Below the pieces are notes generated by a model. That model was not told where the DNA came from. It was given only the letters and a program-made list of their open reading frames with translations, and did not search any database. From assembly GCF_040183065.1 (NCBI RefSeq), contig NC_091132.1:90273106-90337105 (forward strand): a stretch of DNA of 64,000 nt, read 5' to 3'. This document shows positions 22,201 through 32,009 of this stretch, in pieces. The translations under genes and the position numbers were made by a program. The stretch is from Periplaneta americana (lineage: Eukaryota; Arthropoda; Insecta; Blattodea; Blattidae). Each line of letters opens with the position of its first letter. Position 1 is the stretch's first letter.

Positions 22201-22540
22201 CATGCTTATACAATCAATCATTCTGAATTCAGTGACATAAAAGACAACTAATTAGTTTCGTATTCAAGTGCAAAAGAAAGGTCCTAACTCATAACCAGTT
22301 TTCCCACTTTACTTGCCACAATCTTCACTCATCTACTTTGTATTTTTTTAAGTTATCTATTAATGTATATAGTAAATTCTAAAACAAAATTTAAATAAAT
22401 ATTTCACCTCTAGTGAAACAAAAAAATATTGAACGTTGTTTAATACTTTTTGCAATTGTTTTCAATGCATATATATTTTTTTCTCGTGTTATGTGTGTGA
22501 TAATGGAAAAAGTTACATAACGTGGACCTGCACGCATTGT
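19245..22540. other. 3.3 kb without recognisable gene
   Basis: Mostly AT-rich. Frames at 20610-20813, 20859-21062 (plus) and 21108-20884 (minus) lack family resemblance; the two around 20.9-21.1 kb overlap on opposite strands. Lines at 21291 (CAGCAGTTCTCAAGCTATG) and 21521 (CAGGGCCGGGATTTATATGC) look like ends of hAT-type elements, but neither has a partner or duplication here. Confidence 0.4.
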
Positions 22541-22544
22541 ATAC

Positions 22545-22840
22545 TTCACCTAACATAATTAGGAACATTAAATTCAGACGTTTGAGATGAGCGGGGCATG
22601 TAGCACGTATGGGCGAATCCAGAAACGCATGTAGTGTGTTAGTTGGGAGACCGGAGGGAAAAAGACCTTTGGGGAGGCTGAAACGTAGATGGGAGGATAA
22701 TATGGATTTGAGGGAAGTGGGATATGATGATAGAGAGTGGATTAATCTTGCACAGGATAGGGACCGATTGCGGGCTTATGTGAGGGCGGCAATGAACCTG
22801 TGGGTTTCTTAAAAGTCAGTAAGTCAGTAAGTAAGTTAGG
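22545..22840 (+). mobile_element. LINE C-terminus and 3' end (RTE-like), copy A
   Basis: The frame starts from NIIRNIKFRR and continues AGHVARMGESRNACSVLVGR, PEGKRPLGRLKRRWEDN, LREVGYDDREWINLAQD and RDRLRAYVRAAMNL, the end of a non-LTR reverse-transcriptase polyprotein. A stop follows, then a short (AAGTCAGT)n-like tail. TGA in place of TGG breaks the frame near 22585 (R*AGHV), and KM is missing from DNIKMDLREV. It is severely 5'-truncated. Copies of this end are also at 46085-46180 and 52975-53275. Upstream parts of apparently the same family lie at 23625-23780, 29853-30145 and 31500-31784. Confidence 0.8.
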
Positions 22841-22899
22841 TGTGTGATATTCTTAAATCTGTAGGTTTACTACGTAGAACATAGACTATATAAAACACT

Positions 22900-23180
22900 G
22901 TAAAATTTGGATGTATATTAATTCAGTAGTTTCAGAGAAAAATGCAGTTAAGTTTGAAAAGTGTCAACTTACCGAAAACTACATAAAAAAAGAAGAATTT
23001 AACTCAAGCCCCTTATAACCTCCTTTTAAATAAAGTATTTTGAAAACCATATAGCCTAAAATCTAAGTTAGAACAAACTTAATTTATATTCCAATTTTCA
23101 TAGAAATCGGTTCAGCCATTATCGCGTAAAAATGTAACAAATATCCAGACAGAGAGCCAAAAATTTCAAAAACTTGATTT
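22900..23180 (-). repeat. Second copy of the 11656 repeat, inverted
   Basis: Contains AGTATTTTGAAAACCATATA, TTCAGCCATTATCGCG and the reverse complement of ATATAAATTAAGTTCG. It is the inverted, shorter counterpart of the repeat at 11656-12130. Ends are not defined. Confidence 0.55.
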
Positions 23181-23624
23181 TTGATCTCAGGTTAGTTAAT
23201 TAAACATGTTAACACAAAATATTCTTGAAAAACTGAAAATTACTAGAAAAATGTAGGTTACAGATTTATTAATAGTATAAACAAAATTGTTCCCTTCCGC
23301 CGCCAGTTTGGCCATGAAGTTTGTTCGGACTCTAGCAAAAATGAGTAGCAGCAATATTACCTTCGGGTAAGCAAGTATGACTGATAGCTCTACTGCTACT
23401 AATGCCATTTTTCTGAAAAGGGGAGAGTCTTAATCTCGAGCTTTACAGTGGACTTCCATAACCTGAATAGCAATAACCATTCCTATTAGTATTTGAATCA
23501 ATAACCTGAATATTTAATTACCTGGACTGTAATATCCAATACCAAAACGATTAAAATTTATTAAATATTTTAGAAGTTCAACAAGTTCTTAATATGTGAG
23601 ATAAGACTGTGAGATCCAATTTAG

Positions 23625-23780
23625 TTAAGAAATGTTTGGGAATAATGAAATGCTACTGGAGCTAAATGACAGCTGTGAGCAGTGTGAGATGAAGATACAT
23701 GCAAGTAAGACGAAGATAATGGTTGTCAGAAGAAAAATAAAGAAGTTAAATTTGCGAATTCTAAATGAGACACTAGAAGC
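23625..23780 (+). pseudogene. LINE reverse-transcriptase fragment
   Basis: MLLELNDSCEQCEMKIHASK followed by TKIMVVRRKIKKLNLRILNE is the post-YxDD region of a non-LTR reverse transcriptase (MKINxxKTK..V type). The frame ends where the mariner TIR starts at 23781 (ETLEA|AKSN), so the mariner probably inserted into it. The continuation past 24380 was not recognisable. Confidence 0.65.
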
Positions 23781-24380
23781 AGCGAAAAGTAACCGCACAT
23801 TGCAGGGGACGTCGGGGAACAGATTGCTCGCAATGCATTGCTCTACTCACCGGTAAGCTGTAACAGCGCGGGCTTCATCATTTCATTATGGTAGGCCTAA
23901 ATTATTAGGTGAGAGTTACCTAATGAATGAATGAATGAATGAACGAATGAAGTTGAAAACGGGTATAGAGTTTACCTTTCATCAAAGCAGTTGTTGGAAA
24001 TAATGTTCAGCGTTCTCGATACAAACGTTACATCGTGTTAAATAATTTCGAAAACACTCCTATGTGCACCTCTGAAATTTCAGATTTCACTGTTTTTATT
24101 TCATTCTCCAGGGCTTCAAGAGTTCACGAATTGTTCTTGTACACTTTCTGTTTTAAAGTTCCCCACAAATAAAAACCACAGACACTTAAATCGAGGGAAC
24201 TAAACACTCCGTACGCTTCCCATTGTCAGTACACTTCATCCCCACCACTCGGGAATACCGTAATGAAACTGAACGCCCGCCCGCCCGCCCGCGCTGGTAC
24301 AGCTTAGCGGTGAGTGGAGCAATGGATTGCGGGCAATCTGTTCCCAGACGTCCCTTGCATAGTGCGGTAACTTTTCGCTT
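23781..24380 (-). mobile_element. Mariner-like element with ~90-bp TIRs
   Basis: The left TIR (23781-23868, AGCGAAAAGTAACCGCAC...) is about 88% identical to the inverted right TIR (24291-24380). Between them, on the minus strand at 24200-23990, a decayed transposase tail reads DLSVCGFYLWGTLKQKVYKN, then a stop, then TLEALENEIKTV and SEISEVHIGVFSKLFNTM. The catalytic Asp sits in the DLS/SPDLS position; the earlier catalytic residues are gone. An (AATG)n run (23921-23940) and a (CCCG)n run (24277-24291) lie inside. Confidence 0.75.
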
Positions 24381-24547
24381 CCTCTTTCTATAGAAGGAAG
24401 AGACTAGTGATGTGATTTGTGTGGAGTGTGGCGTTGTGTGCAGAAACATGGAAAATTACGACCCTTTGGTGGCCTACCCTCATGTACTGTGTTACAGGGG
24501 AACAGAGAGGTAGAACTTAAACTGAGAGGGATTCAATTCGGCATCGT

Positions 24548-24660
24548 AATTTGAATCCGGTATGGCTTAGTGGCGTCAGCGCGTAGAGTTGAAAACCCGG
24601 GTTCGAATCCCTATGCCGGAGAGAATTTTTCTCCGTTCTACCCATTCTTCTTCACTATCA
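24548..24660 (+). repeat. tRNA-like module with GAGAGAATTTTTCTCC tail
   Basis: 24556-24621 folds as a tRNA-like head: TCCGGTA pairs with TGCCGGA, and the T arm is CGGGTTCGAATCCCTA. The anticodon-arm loop is GCGTAGA in a TCAGC/GTTGA stem. The D arm has lost about six bases (GTGGCGTCAGC). The palindrome GGAGAGAATTTTTCTCC follows at 24618-24634. Beyond it, the tail differs from that of the units at 26 and 43-44 kb. Confidence 0.65.
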
Positions 24661-24910
24661 GTTTTAGTATTTCTCAGTACTGAAATTCAAAACAAAGTTG
24701 GCAAAACAAAATTGAACCTGCAAACCAAATCACTATAATCCAATAGCATGCATTATGTAGTAATGGAGAAAAAATTGTTAGATTTCACCCTTAGGGTTTT
24801 AAGTAAGCTGATCCAGACTATAGTAATATCTGACGACTATGTTAGCGAAAATTTAATAATGAAATTGCTCTGAATCATAGTGAATATAATCTAAGTAAAA
24901 TCTAGTTAAA

Positions 24911-25235
24911 GATTATTTTCTGGTCCTACAGAATACATTTGTTATGGTAACAATTAATATTAGAGGAGAAAAATTCTCTCCGACGCCGGGGATCGAACCC
25001 GTGTCCTTGGTTCTACGTACCAATCGCTTTCACCATTGAGCTACGCCGAAGTTCAATCCACAGCACCGGATCGAACCCCTCTCTTCCAGTGTTTTTCCCT
25101 TTGTGGCCTAACTTCAAGTTGGGCATGTATGTTGACATTTTTTATATTAAGTCAACTGCCGGATCGAATTTTTCTCCTCTAATATTAATTGTTACCATAA
25201 CAGATGTATGCTGTAGGACCAAAAAATTAATAATT
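24911..25235. repeat. Head-to-head pair of tRNA-like SINEs
   Basis: The outer 53+ bp are inverted copies of each other (GTCCTACAG..TACAT.TGTTATGG..., two mismatches over the core). The left member, on the minus strand, has a complete tRNA-like head at 24980-25050. Its acceptor TTCGGCG pairs with CGTCGGA, its anticodon stem is TTGGT/ACCAA with loop ACGTAGA, and its T arm is CGGGTTCGATCCCCG. GGAGAGAATTTTTCTCC follows. The right member keeps only CCGGATCGAATTTTTCTCC and the tail. A third tail fragment lies at 25374-25396. Confidence 0.7.
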
Positions 25236-26021
25236 TTTACGTAGATTCTTCAAGCAAAGTGCATATAACTGTACCCATTACTATGCATACTACTGTGGAA
25301 TCCCGGCCACCAAGTCACTCAATTGAGTGCGCTCTTTGTATAATGGCAGCTGTATAATGGTCGGAGCGAATTTTTCTCCTCTAATATTAATAGTGAACAT
25401 AGATTTAACACGTCGAAGGAAGGAAAGGAGACAGCAGAGAATGAAAGTGATTAACCAGCATTAGAACTGTAATCAATATGAGCGGGACCTGGATCTATGG
25501 GCCTATCATGGATCTGCAACTGCCATCCTGAATGCACCGCTAAGACGTGCTCGGAATTTTCTGTAGCCTGCTTCACAGCATACAAGCCAGCTCCAGACAT
25601 GCGAAAGCACTGCTTGCAAGATAATATATCTCTGTGGTACGTGCATTGGAGTATCTAGAGCACAGGCAGGCTTTTCACCTCCATTATCACCAATTATTAT
25701 TAATCTTATTTCCTTCGAGTTGAATACAGGCTAATAAGATCGTAACTGTGTTTGCGCATGCGTCTTTTCCTGTGTTGAAATGAACAGTAGTGTACTTCTC
25801 TACATCAAGATTTCGCACTTTTCAACGACTCGTTAAATTAAACTATCTTTCTCATCACAACTTACGCTTGTGCCCTTTTGGCATATTCTGTCAACTTAAG
25901 AAATTTCCTAGCATTAGGAGACATACAGAGGTAGCACAATATATTGGTCAGGTTAAGGGGTTAGGTACAGCTTACAGCAGTAAAATTTTGATGATATTCA
26001 ACATTTTTCTCCATTACTGTA

Positions 26022-26527
26022 CCTTGTAAAATAATAAAAAAAAATACTAATTTTTATTTTAATCTACCGAAGTACATATGGTATTTCCATGCAGATATTC
26101 TGCGTCATCATACGATGAAAGAGTAATGGAACGGAGAAAAATTCTCTCCGGCGCCGGGATTTGAACCCGGGTTTTCAGCTCTACGTGCTGATGCTTTATC
26201 CACTAAGCCACACCGGATACAACTCCGACGCCGGTTAGAATCGTCTCAGATTAAGCTCCAACTCTTGGGTTCCCTCTAGTGGCCGCCCTCTGCACTACGT
26301 CATAGATGTCTATTAACGCAGGACCTAAGTCCACACATATGCTGAGGTGCACTCGATATGAGTGACTAGTTGGCCGGGATCCGACGGAATGAGCGCCGTC
26401 TTAAATCACGAAGTGATTTACGCATATCATATATATTATTTTAATGTACCGAAGTACATATATTTCCATGCAGATATTCTGCGTCATCATACGATGAAAG
26501 AGTAATGGAACGGAGAAAAATTCTCTG
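26022..26527 (-). repeat. tRNA-like repeat unit inserted in the left arm
   Basis: One full 382-bp period (TACCGAAGTACATAT at 26065 and 26447) plus ends, the same family as the array at 43.6-44.6 kb. The tRNA-like head on the minus strand at 26147-26217 pairs fully: acceptor TCCGGTG/CGCCGGA, D arm GCTT/AAGC, anticodon stem TCAGC/GCTGA with loop ACGTAGA, T stem CCGGG/CCCGG. The 3' side ends in an A/T-rich tail beside 26030-26060. It lacks an obvious target duplication, but its absence from the right arm of the host element defines the insertion. Confidence 0.75.
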
Positions 26528-26725
26528 TCCTTCTGATATATGAAAAAAAAAATATTTTTACGACTTAATAAAAATTATTTAAATATTATTTTTTCAAAAT
26601 TCAGTTCACTGTGCAGTGATGAAGCGCTTCCCACATAACTAAAATCTATCCAACATTCTATGATTAAATTTTTTGTGTGTATTTATATATGTCATATCTA
26701 CAATAAGATGCAAGATCACTCCTCT

Positions 26726-26935
26726 GGTCGATCTGGTTGGCGAGTTGGTATAGCGCTGCGGGTTCGATCCCGGCCCAGGTCGATGGCATTTAAGTGTGCT
26801 TAAATGCGACAGGCTCATGTCAGTAGATTTACTGGCATGTAAAAGAACTCCTGCGGGACAAAATTCCGGCACATCCGGCGACGCTGATATAACCTCTGCA
26901 GTTGCGAGCGTCGTTAAATAAAACATAACATTAAC
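26726..26935 (+). mobile_element. tRNA-derived SINE, family 3 (copy 1)
   Basis: Flanked by the 11-bp duplication ATCACTCCTCT (26715-26725, 26936-26946). The head GGTTGGCGAGTTGGTATAGC continues directly to GCGGGTTCGATCCC, so the anticodon arm is deleted relative to the copy at 31051. The body contains GACAGGCTCATGTCAGTAG and the tail ends GAGCGTCGTTAAATAAAAC. Confidence 0.9.
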
Positions 26936-27602
26936 ATCACTCCTCTACCTTTGATAGATTGTCTGATAAAAAATAAATTCATTTTAAAAATGGTGAAATA
27001 TCAGTATTTTCTTCTAACACAAAATAAAAAATATATATATTATTTATTAAGTAATCTAGTTGAAAAAGCATGATATTGTAAATATGAGTTTCAGCAATAA
27101 AATAAAAAAGAGAGATCACGAAAAAGTTAACAAGTTTATGAGTTATAACAGAAGCGCTTCATCACTGCACAATGAACTGCCACCATTTTTAATTTCGAGA
27201 AATAAAAATATGTAATTGTTTTTTAAATCGTAAAAATATTTCTTTCATATAGCAGAACGACAATGGAGGATACAGCAATGGAGGAAAAAATGTTGAATAT
27301 TTCCAAAAATTTTACTGCTGTAAGCTGTACCTAACCCTTTAAGAGATAATGTGACTTCACTAATAAAAATAGTAAAAACAGCAATCTTCTCTAGATTATC
27401 TGATTATTCTTACAATTCAGGTTTATTAGTACTAAAACATAAAAAACGTAGAGATGAGGAACATCTCAATTAGTTACAAAGTAGTTTGAAATACAAATCT
27501 ACTTGTACAACAATTTCTCAATTAATTGACAGATTTACATTAAAATCTGTCTTCTTATCTATGTACAATTTTATGATAACTGAATACAGTTCGTGTCCTT
27601 TG

Positions 27603-27859
27603 TATATGAAGAGTCCACTGCAAGAATGATGGATGTCACTTTCTTGTCGAAAATGAACCAAGACTGTCAATGCATAGCTTAAGACATATAGAATATCCAT
27701 TGAGAGTTATATGGCATTAACACTGATAGTCATTGTCCAGTAATGATCGGAAAATCACAGTTAAGCTTTGAGCGCTAAGCATTTCAAACTTTCAATTGCT
27801 TCTCCTGTAAAATGTATTCCAGATGACATCCATCATTCTTGCAGTGGACTCTTCATATA
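27603..27859. repeat. 37-bp inverted repeat, arms 184 bp apart
   Basis: TATATGAAGAGTCCACTGCA (27603) recurs inverted at 27823-27859 with a single mismatch near the inner end. The enclosed sequence has no coding signal. It could be the ends of a small MITE; no duplication was identified. Confidence 0.65.
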
Positions 27860-27887
27860 AGATTGAATTTTCAAAAATTTAATCTCA

Positions 27888-29665
27888 CAAGGGAAGCTCA
27901 CCAAGTGATAATAGATTTTCACAATGATTTTTTCCCCCATGCGCTCCATTTGAAATAAAAAAATCTCGCTATATACATCCTGAGAAGACCTACCCTTCTA
28001 GATGTGATTTTTAAAAATAATCTCTTGATACTCATGTAGTTTAAATCTCATATCTCCTTGCCATTGTGAAGAAAAACATTTTAAGACCCAAAATGTTTAT
28101 TTATTGCTCTCAAAATCGAGGAAGCTCAACCCTTCAAGTTGTTTCAAGAAGTATACTTTCTGTCGGTCAGTGATCATAGCATTCTTTTCTCTCGTTGACC
28201 AGTTACCGAGGTAGACATGCTTTAGAAAGAATAACTCCAGAATTGGAACAGTGGCAGTGTTAACAATTTCGAAGCACACAGCTCCTATTGTTCAGCCTCT
28301 TGACGTTTACTTATGTCTTTAGGTCTTGGAAAAATGTCATTCCGAAGTTCTCTGATAGTGTTTTGTTACTTGGCACGAATATAATATTGTATCAGAGAGA
28401 TAATGTGATAAAATTGCAGTCCTTAACGCACAATCAGCTTTCATCCCCTAGATATCTAAATGTGTTCAAATATGGCTGGCATAAAGCCGGGTCCTTGACA
28501 AAAACCTGATAAATTTGTCACTCCTGTAGAATTTTATTTTCATGTTGTTGTACAAAACTGCTTTATGGCTGACTGTGAGAAACGTATTCTTTTTTATGTT
28601 CATGGTATAAAGTTTCACTGTTTTTTGAGCATTTTTACGATTTCCAATATTGTGATCTGTACAGTGAGTAACTTCAGATACGTTTACATTTCCTTAACAT
28701 ATCTTCATAGAATATTCTATAGTGAATTTCGTGAATATTATGTACCTCGTATGTCATTTTCAGAACTTACATTATTTTATGCTCGACCATGCCGAAATGT
28801 AGTAATTATACACCTGGTAGTAGCACTTTAATGCACCTCATTAAAGTACACCTATTCATTTTAGTTCAGTTGTTCAGCCAATCAGAGATCACCATTGTAG
28901 TATTATAAAAGCGCAAGTATCGATTATTCTCGGATATGCAATCGAAAGACAACTGGCGAAACGTCACGGAGGCTCGAAATCCAATACTGTCGCAGAAGGT
29001 TATGTTCTGTTACTATAATAATTAGCGTTAATTTTAAATAATATTCAAATAAATTCAATTTGTCATCTCGTTTTTCAATTCTAAATCAATTTTCAGGTTA
29101 TATCAAGATTAATGTTTATTTTAATCTCTAGATTATATCAAGGTCAATGACATTCATTCCTCGGAAAAAATCAATACTTTCGAGTCTGCGCACATCTCAC
29201 AATTTAGAAGGTCAGTTCCGCTCCTCACTTAGATATCGATAACATGAATACTTATGAATAATTTCAAGTTAGACATATGGTCGAGCATAAAAAGTCGTAT
29301 GAAACTTGCCTATAATGGTAATTAAGACGCTCGTATGAAAATTATGAAACTCGCTTGCGCTCGTTTCATAAACAAACATACTCGCGTCTTAATTACTACC
29401 ATTATAGGCTCATTGCATAATGTACTATAATGAGATTTTGACAGTGCGATATGCAGCTAGATGAGATTTATTACATATGTTTAGCACATAGCACTGTTTG
29501 GATTAGCTGTTATAGCTCTGGATTAAAGAATTAAAAAAAAATCATATCTCGGAAACTAGACTTTCTCCTGATGTAGATATTTATTAGGAGGTTTCTTATT
29601 TCAAATAGAACGCATGGGGAACTATCGTTGTGAAAATCCATTGTCACTTGGTGAGCCTTCCTTGT
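27888..29665. mobile_element. 1.8-kb element bounded by ~75-bp inverted repeats
   Basis: The left arm (27888-27965) reads AAGCTCACCAAGTGATAATA and on to CCCATGCGCTCCATTTGAAA. The right arm (29590-29665) is the inverted counterpart at roughly 80% identity (GGAAGGCTCACCAAGTGACA). The interior contains the second Crypton-like copy (28775-29410). No transposase of a DNA-transposon class was recognised and no target duplication is visible, so superfamily is unknown. Confidence 0.5.
28775..29410 (+). mobile_element. Crypton-like tyrosine-recombinase remnant, copy 2
   Basis: A short frame (28949-29008) reads QLAKRHGGSKSNTVAEGYV, the recombinase C-terminal box seen at 7.3 kb with Trp changed to Ser. 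The sequence then jumps to the 3' flank: the roughly 200 codons' worth of DNA between the box and the flank in copy 1 is deleted. It is bounded by TTTTATGCTCGACCAT (28775) and ATGGTCGAGCATAAAA (29277). The hairpin with loop CGCTTGCGC follows at 29319-29398. Confidence 0.6.
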
Positions 29666-29852
29666 CAGTCAGAGTACGTCGGGATTTTGACTTTGTTCCA
29701 TTTATCAAATTACCAAATATATCAATTTTACATAGGCCTACATTAAAAAATCGAACCTTTCCAAGATATACTTAGTTATCTTTTATTTAAGTAACATAAC
29801 ACAATCTGTCTTGTGGCTAGAACATAGTACAACATGGAAATATATATATTGG

Positions 29853-30145
29853 AAATTTATCCTTTGAAAGGGTGAAAAAATTAAAATATCTTGGAGCAAC
29901 AGTAATTAATATAAATGATACTCGGGAGGAAATGAAATGCAGAATAAAAACGGGAAACTCCTGTTATTATTCGGTTGAGAAGCTTTGTCATCTTGTCTGC
30001 TCTCAAAAAATCTGAAAGTTATAATTTATAAAACAGTTATACTACCTGTTCTATATGGTCTTCAAACTTGGACTCCTACTTTGAGAGAGGAACAGAAGTT
30101 AAAGGTTTTTGAGAATAAGGTGCTTAGGAAAATATTTGAGGCATT
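29853..30145 (+). pseudogene. LINE reverse-transcriptase thumb fragment
   Basis: It reads VKKLKYLGATVININDTREE and, after a frameshift near 29980, LLSKNLKVIIYKTVILPVLY followed by ENKVLRKIFEA. These are the region after the YxDD palm in RTE-like LINEs, and they precede the IIRNIKSRR end seen at 22.5 and 53.0 kb. Both ends are truncated: the frame diverges after KIFEA at about 30145. Confidence 0.7.
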
Positions 30146-31050
30146 TTTCGAAAATGAGTTCATGTTATATTTCATATCTTCATATGATTCTACAACTGCT
30201 ATAGCACTATCATGCTCCAAAGCCAGATACATCACATGGATTGTGTGATGAAAGAATAGTGTTGGTTGCAAATCCTTTGTTCCTTCCAAAGGTTTTTCCT
30301 TCATATTGAAAAATTATGTTTTAGTATCTGATATTGCAACTAAACGCCTCGATTGGGAAATTTTAGAAACTCGGCTTCTGCAGTAAAGAAGAGAAAGGAC
30401 GAAGTAATAAAACTATATGAACACCCTAACTCGTGGAAAGGGCACGCGTTGCAATCACTCATGATCTTAAACGATCGCAAGAAGACACACAACAGCCCTT
30501 ATCAAATAGATCTCTTCACCGAATGTTCCATCAAAATTTGCATGCATATCCGTATGAAATATATGTTGAAGAAGAATTATGTCTACATGATTTAATATAT
30601 TGAAAAAAAAAAACACATTTTGTGAGAAGCTGATTGATTTATCACAGAAACATCCAAACATCACATTTTGTTAAACGAAATAGCCTATACACTGAAATAT
30701 GGGGTGGAGTCCGGCAATATCGCCACAGACACTACCCTTTCATGATACAGATGTAAGAGGTCAACGAACTAGGTGCGTCTTGCTAGGTGAGCTGTTCTCT
30801 GGTGCGACGTAGCAACGTGCCCGCATCCTGCAGTGGCTTGAAGTTAGAGGTTTGTTAAATTAAATTAAAACTAAAATCGTCTACGCTATTGAAATACGCC
30901 AGAGGGAAAAATACCTCTCCCCAATTCTATATTACTTTGTCTTCATTTTGCTCCTTATTAGGAGCTCACCGATACATCCCGTAATAACAATCATTGCTTT
31001 TTAATTGTAGCGAGCCGATTCAACCCGCAATATGGTTCAAAGGATATGTA

Positions 31051-31277
31051 AATGTTAAATGTTATGTTTTATTTAACGACGCTCGCAACTGCAGAGGTTA
31101 TATCAGCGTCGCCGGATGTGCCGGAATTTTGTCCCGCAGGAGTTGTTTTACATGCCAGTAAATCTACTGACATGAGCCTGTCGCATTCAAGCACATTTAA
31201 ATGCCATCGACCTGGCCCGGGATTGAACCCGCAACCATGGGCATAGAAGGCCAGCGCTATACCAACTCGCCAACCAG
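31051..31277 (-). mobile_element. tRNA-derived SINE, family 3 (copy 2)
   Basis: Complete minus-strand copy with the 11-bp duplication AAGGATATGTA (31040-31050, 31278-31288). On the minus strand the head reads GGTTGGCGAGTTGGTATAGC, keeps its anticodon region (CCTTCTATGCCCATGG) and has the B box GGGTTCAATCC. The tail ends GCGTCGTTAAATAAAACATA. Confidence 0.92.
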
Positions 31278-31284
31278 AAGGATA

Positions 31285-31285
<1 letters not shown>

Positions 31286-31379
<94 letters not shown>
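31286..31379. repeat. Compound (TG)n(TA)n(TG)n microsatellite
   Basis: Two TG runs flank a TA run, starting just inside the downstream SINE target duplication. Long frames over it are artefacts. Confidence 0.95.
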
Positions 31380-31380
<1 letters not shown>

Positions 31381-31499
31381 AACGTTCCACGTAATTATAG
31401 CAACATTTCGAATGCTTTTCAACTACTTTTGAGAAGTAAATATTGGCATTTAAGGAATGTTAGATGAACTATTAAAATTATACTCAGTGGAAGCAATAT

Positions 31500-31784
31500 A
31501 AACTGCCAAAATTATAAGGAGAGTACATATTGATGTACTTAACAAAATGTGTAGCGAGATGTTGAACAGGATAGGTGACAAATGACATCCTTGACGTATT
31601 TCTCTATTTTACTTCTTTCAGACATTTTTTTTCGTATCCTGACTTTGACTCGTTGTTTCTTATGAAGGTTACAGAACAGCCTTCTTTCTTTCCAATCCAC
31701 ACCTATTTTCTTCAGGATCCCCATAGGTTTATTCCAATCTACTTTGTCAAATGCCTTTCCTAGGTCCACAAATACTATATACAC
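31500..31784 (-). pseudogene. LINE reverse-transcriptase palm fragment
   Basis: Minus-strand frame MYIVFVDLGKAFDKVDWNK then PMGILKKIGVDWKERRL: the FxDxxKAFDxV palm motif carries the first catalytic Asp of reverse transcriptase. A shift follows near RQGCHLSPILFNI (out of frame as KDVICHLSCSTS). It is truncated at both ends. Probably the same family as the pieces at 23.6, 29.9 and 22.5 kb. Confidence 0.75.
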
Positions 31785-31841
31785 TTCTAAACGGTTTTAT
31801 TTATGAACCTTCGTACAACGCCGTATCTTCACGGTCTAAGG

Positions 31842-32001
31842 TAGTGGTGACCAACTCATCTGCTTTTACGAAGTGCTGTATGAACTCACGAGCAAAAAAA
31901 GCATCGTTAACACTGCACGCATTGGGACGCTCCGCTCTCGCATACTGTTCGTGTTCAGCGAAGAGTGCTCTTTCATAGAGAGCACGAGTTGGTCGCCACT
32001 G
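31842..32001. mobile_element. hAT-like MITE with 16-bp TIRs
   Basis: Left end TAGTGGTGACCAACTC and right end GAGTTGGTCGCCACTG are inverted copies with two mismatches; the CAGTGG start fits hAT. Length 160 bp, non-coding. The putative 8-bp duplication is degenerate (GTCTAAGG and GTTTCATG), so the insertion is old or the boundaries are off. Confidence 0.6.
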
Positions 32002-32009
32002 GTTTCATG

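Larger units (their letters stand above)
25957..27338. mobile_element. TTAA-flanked inverted-repeat element
   Basis: TTAA stands at both ends (25953-25956 and 27339-27342). The right arm, 27338 back to about 27150, is about 190 bp, and its left counterpart starts at 25957 with GGGTTAGGTACAGCTTACAG. The left arm is split by about 500 bp of tRNA-like repeat unit (26022-26527), then resumes CTTCTGATATATGAAA and goes to CAGTGATGAAGCGCTTC at 26632. TTAA duplication suggests piggyBac-like mobilisation, but the ends are not typical and no transposase is present. The interior carries a SINE (26726-26935). Confidence 0.65.

Noticed and set aside
30353..30664. 80-codon frame (KKRKDEVIKLYEHPNSWKGH...) as a gene
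   Set aside because: Basic N-terminus and a plausible composition, but no family resemblance that I can state, and it is overlapped by an opposite-strand frame.
31069..31467. Long frames with alternating Thr-His, Tyr-Ile or Cys-Val residues on both strands
   Set aside because: They are translations of the (TG)n/(TA)n microsatellite and the adjoining SINE, not proteins.
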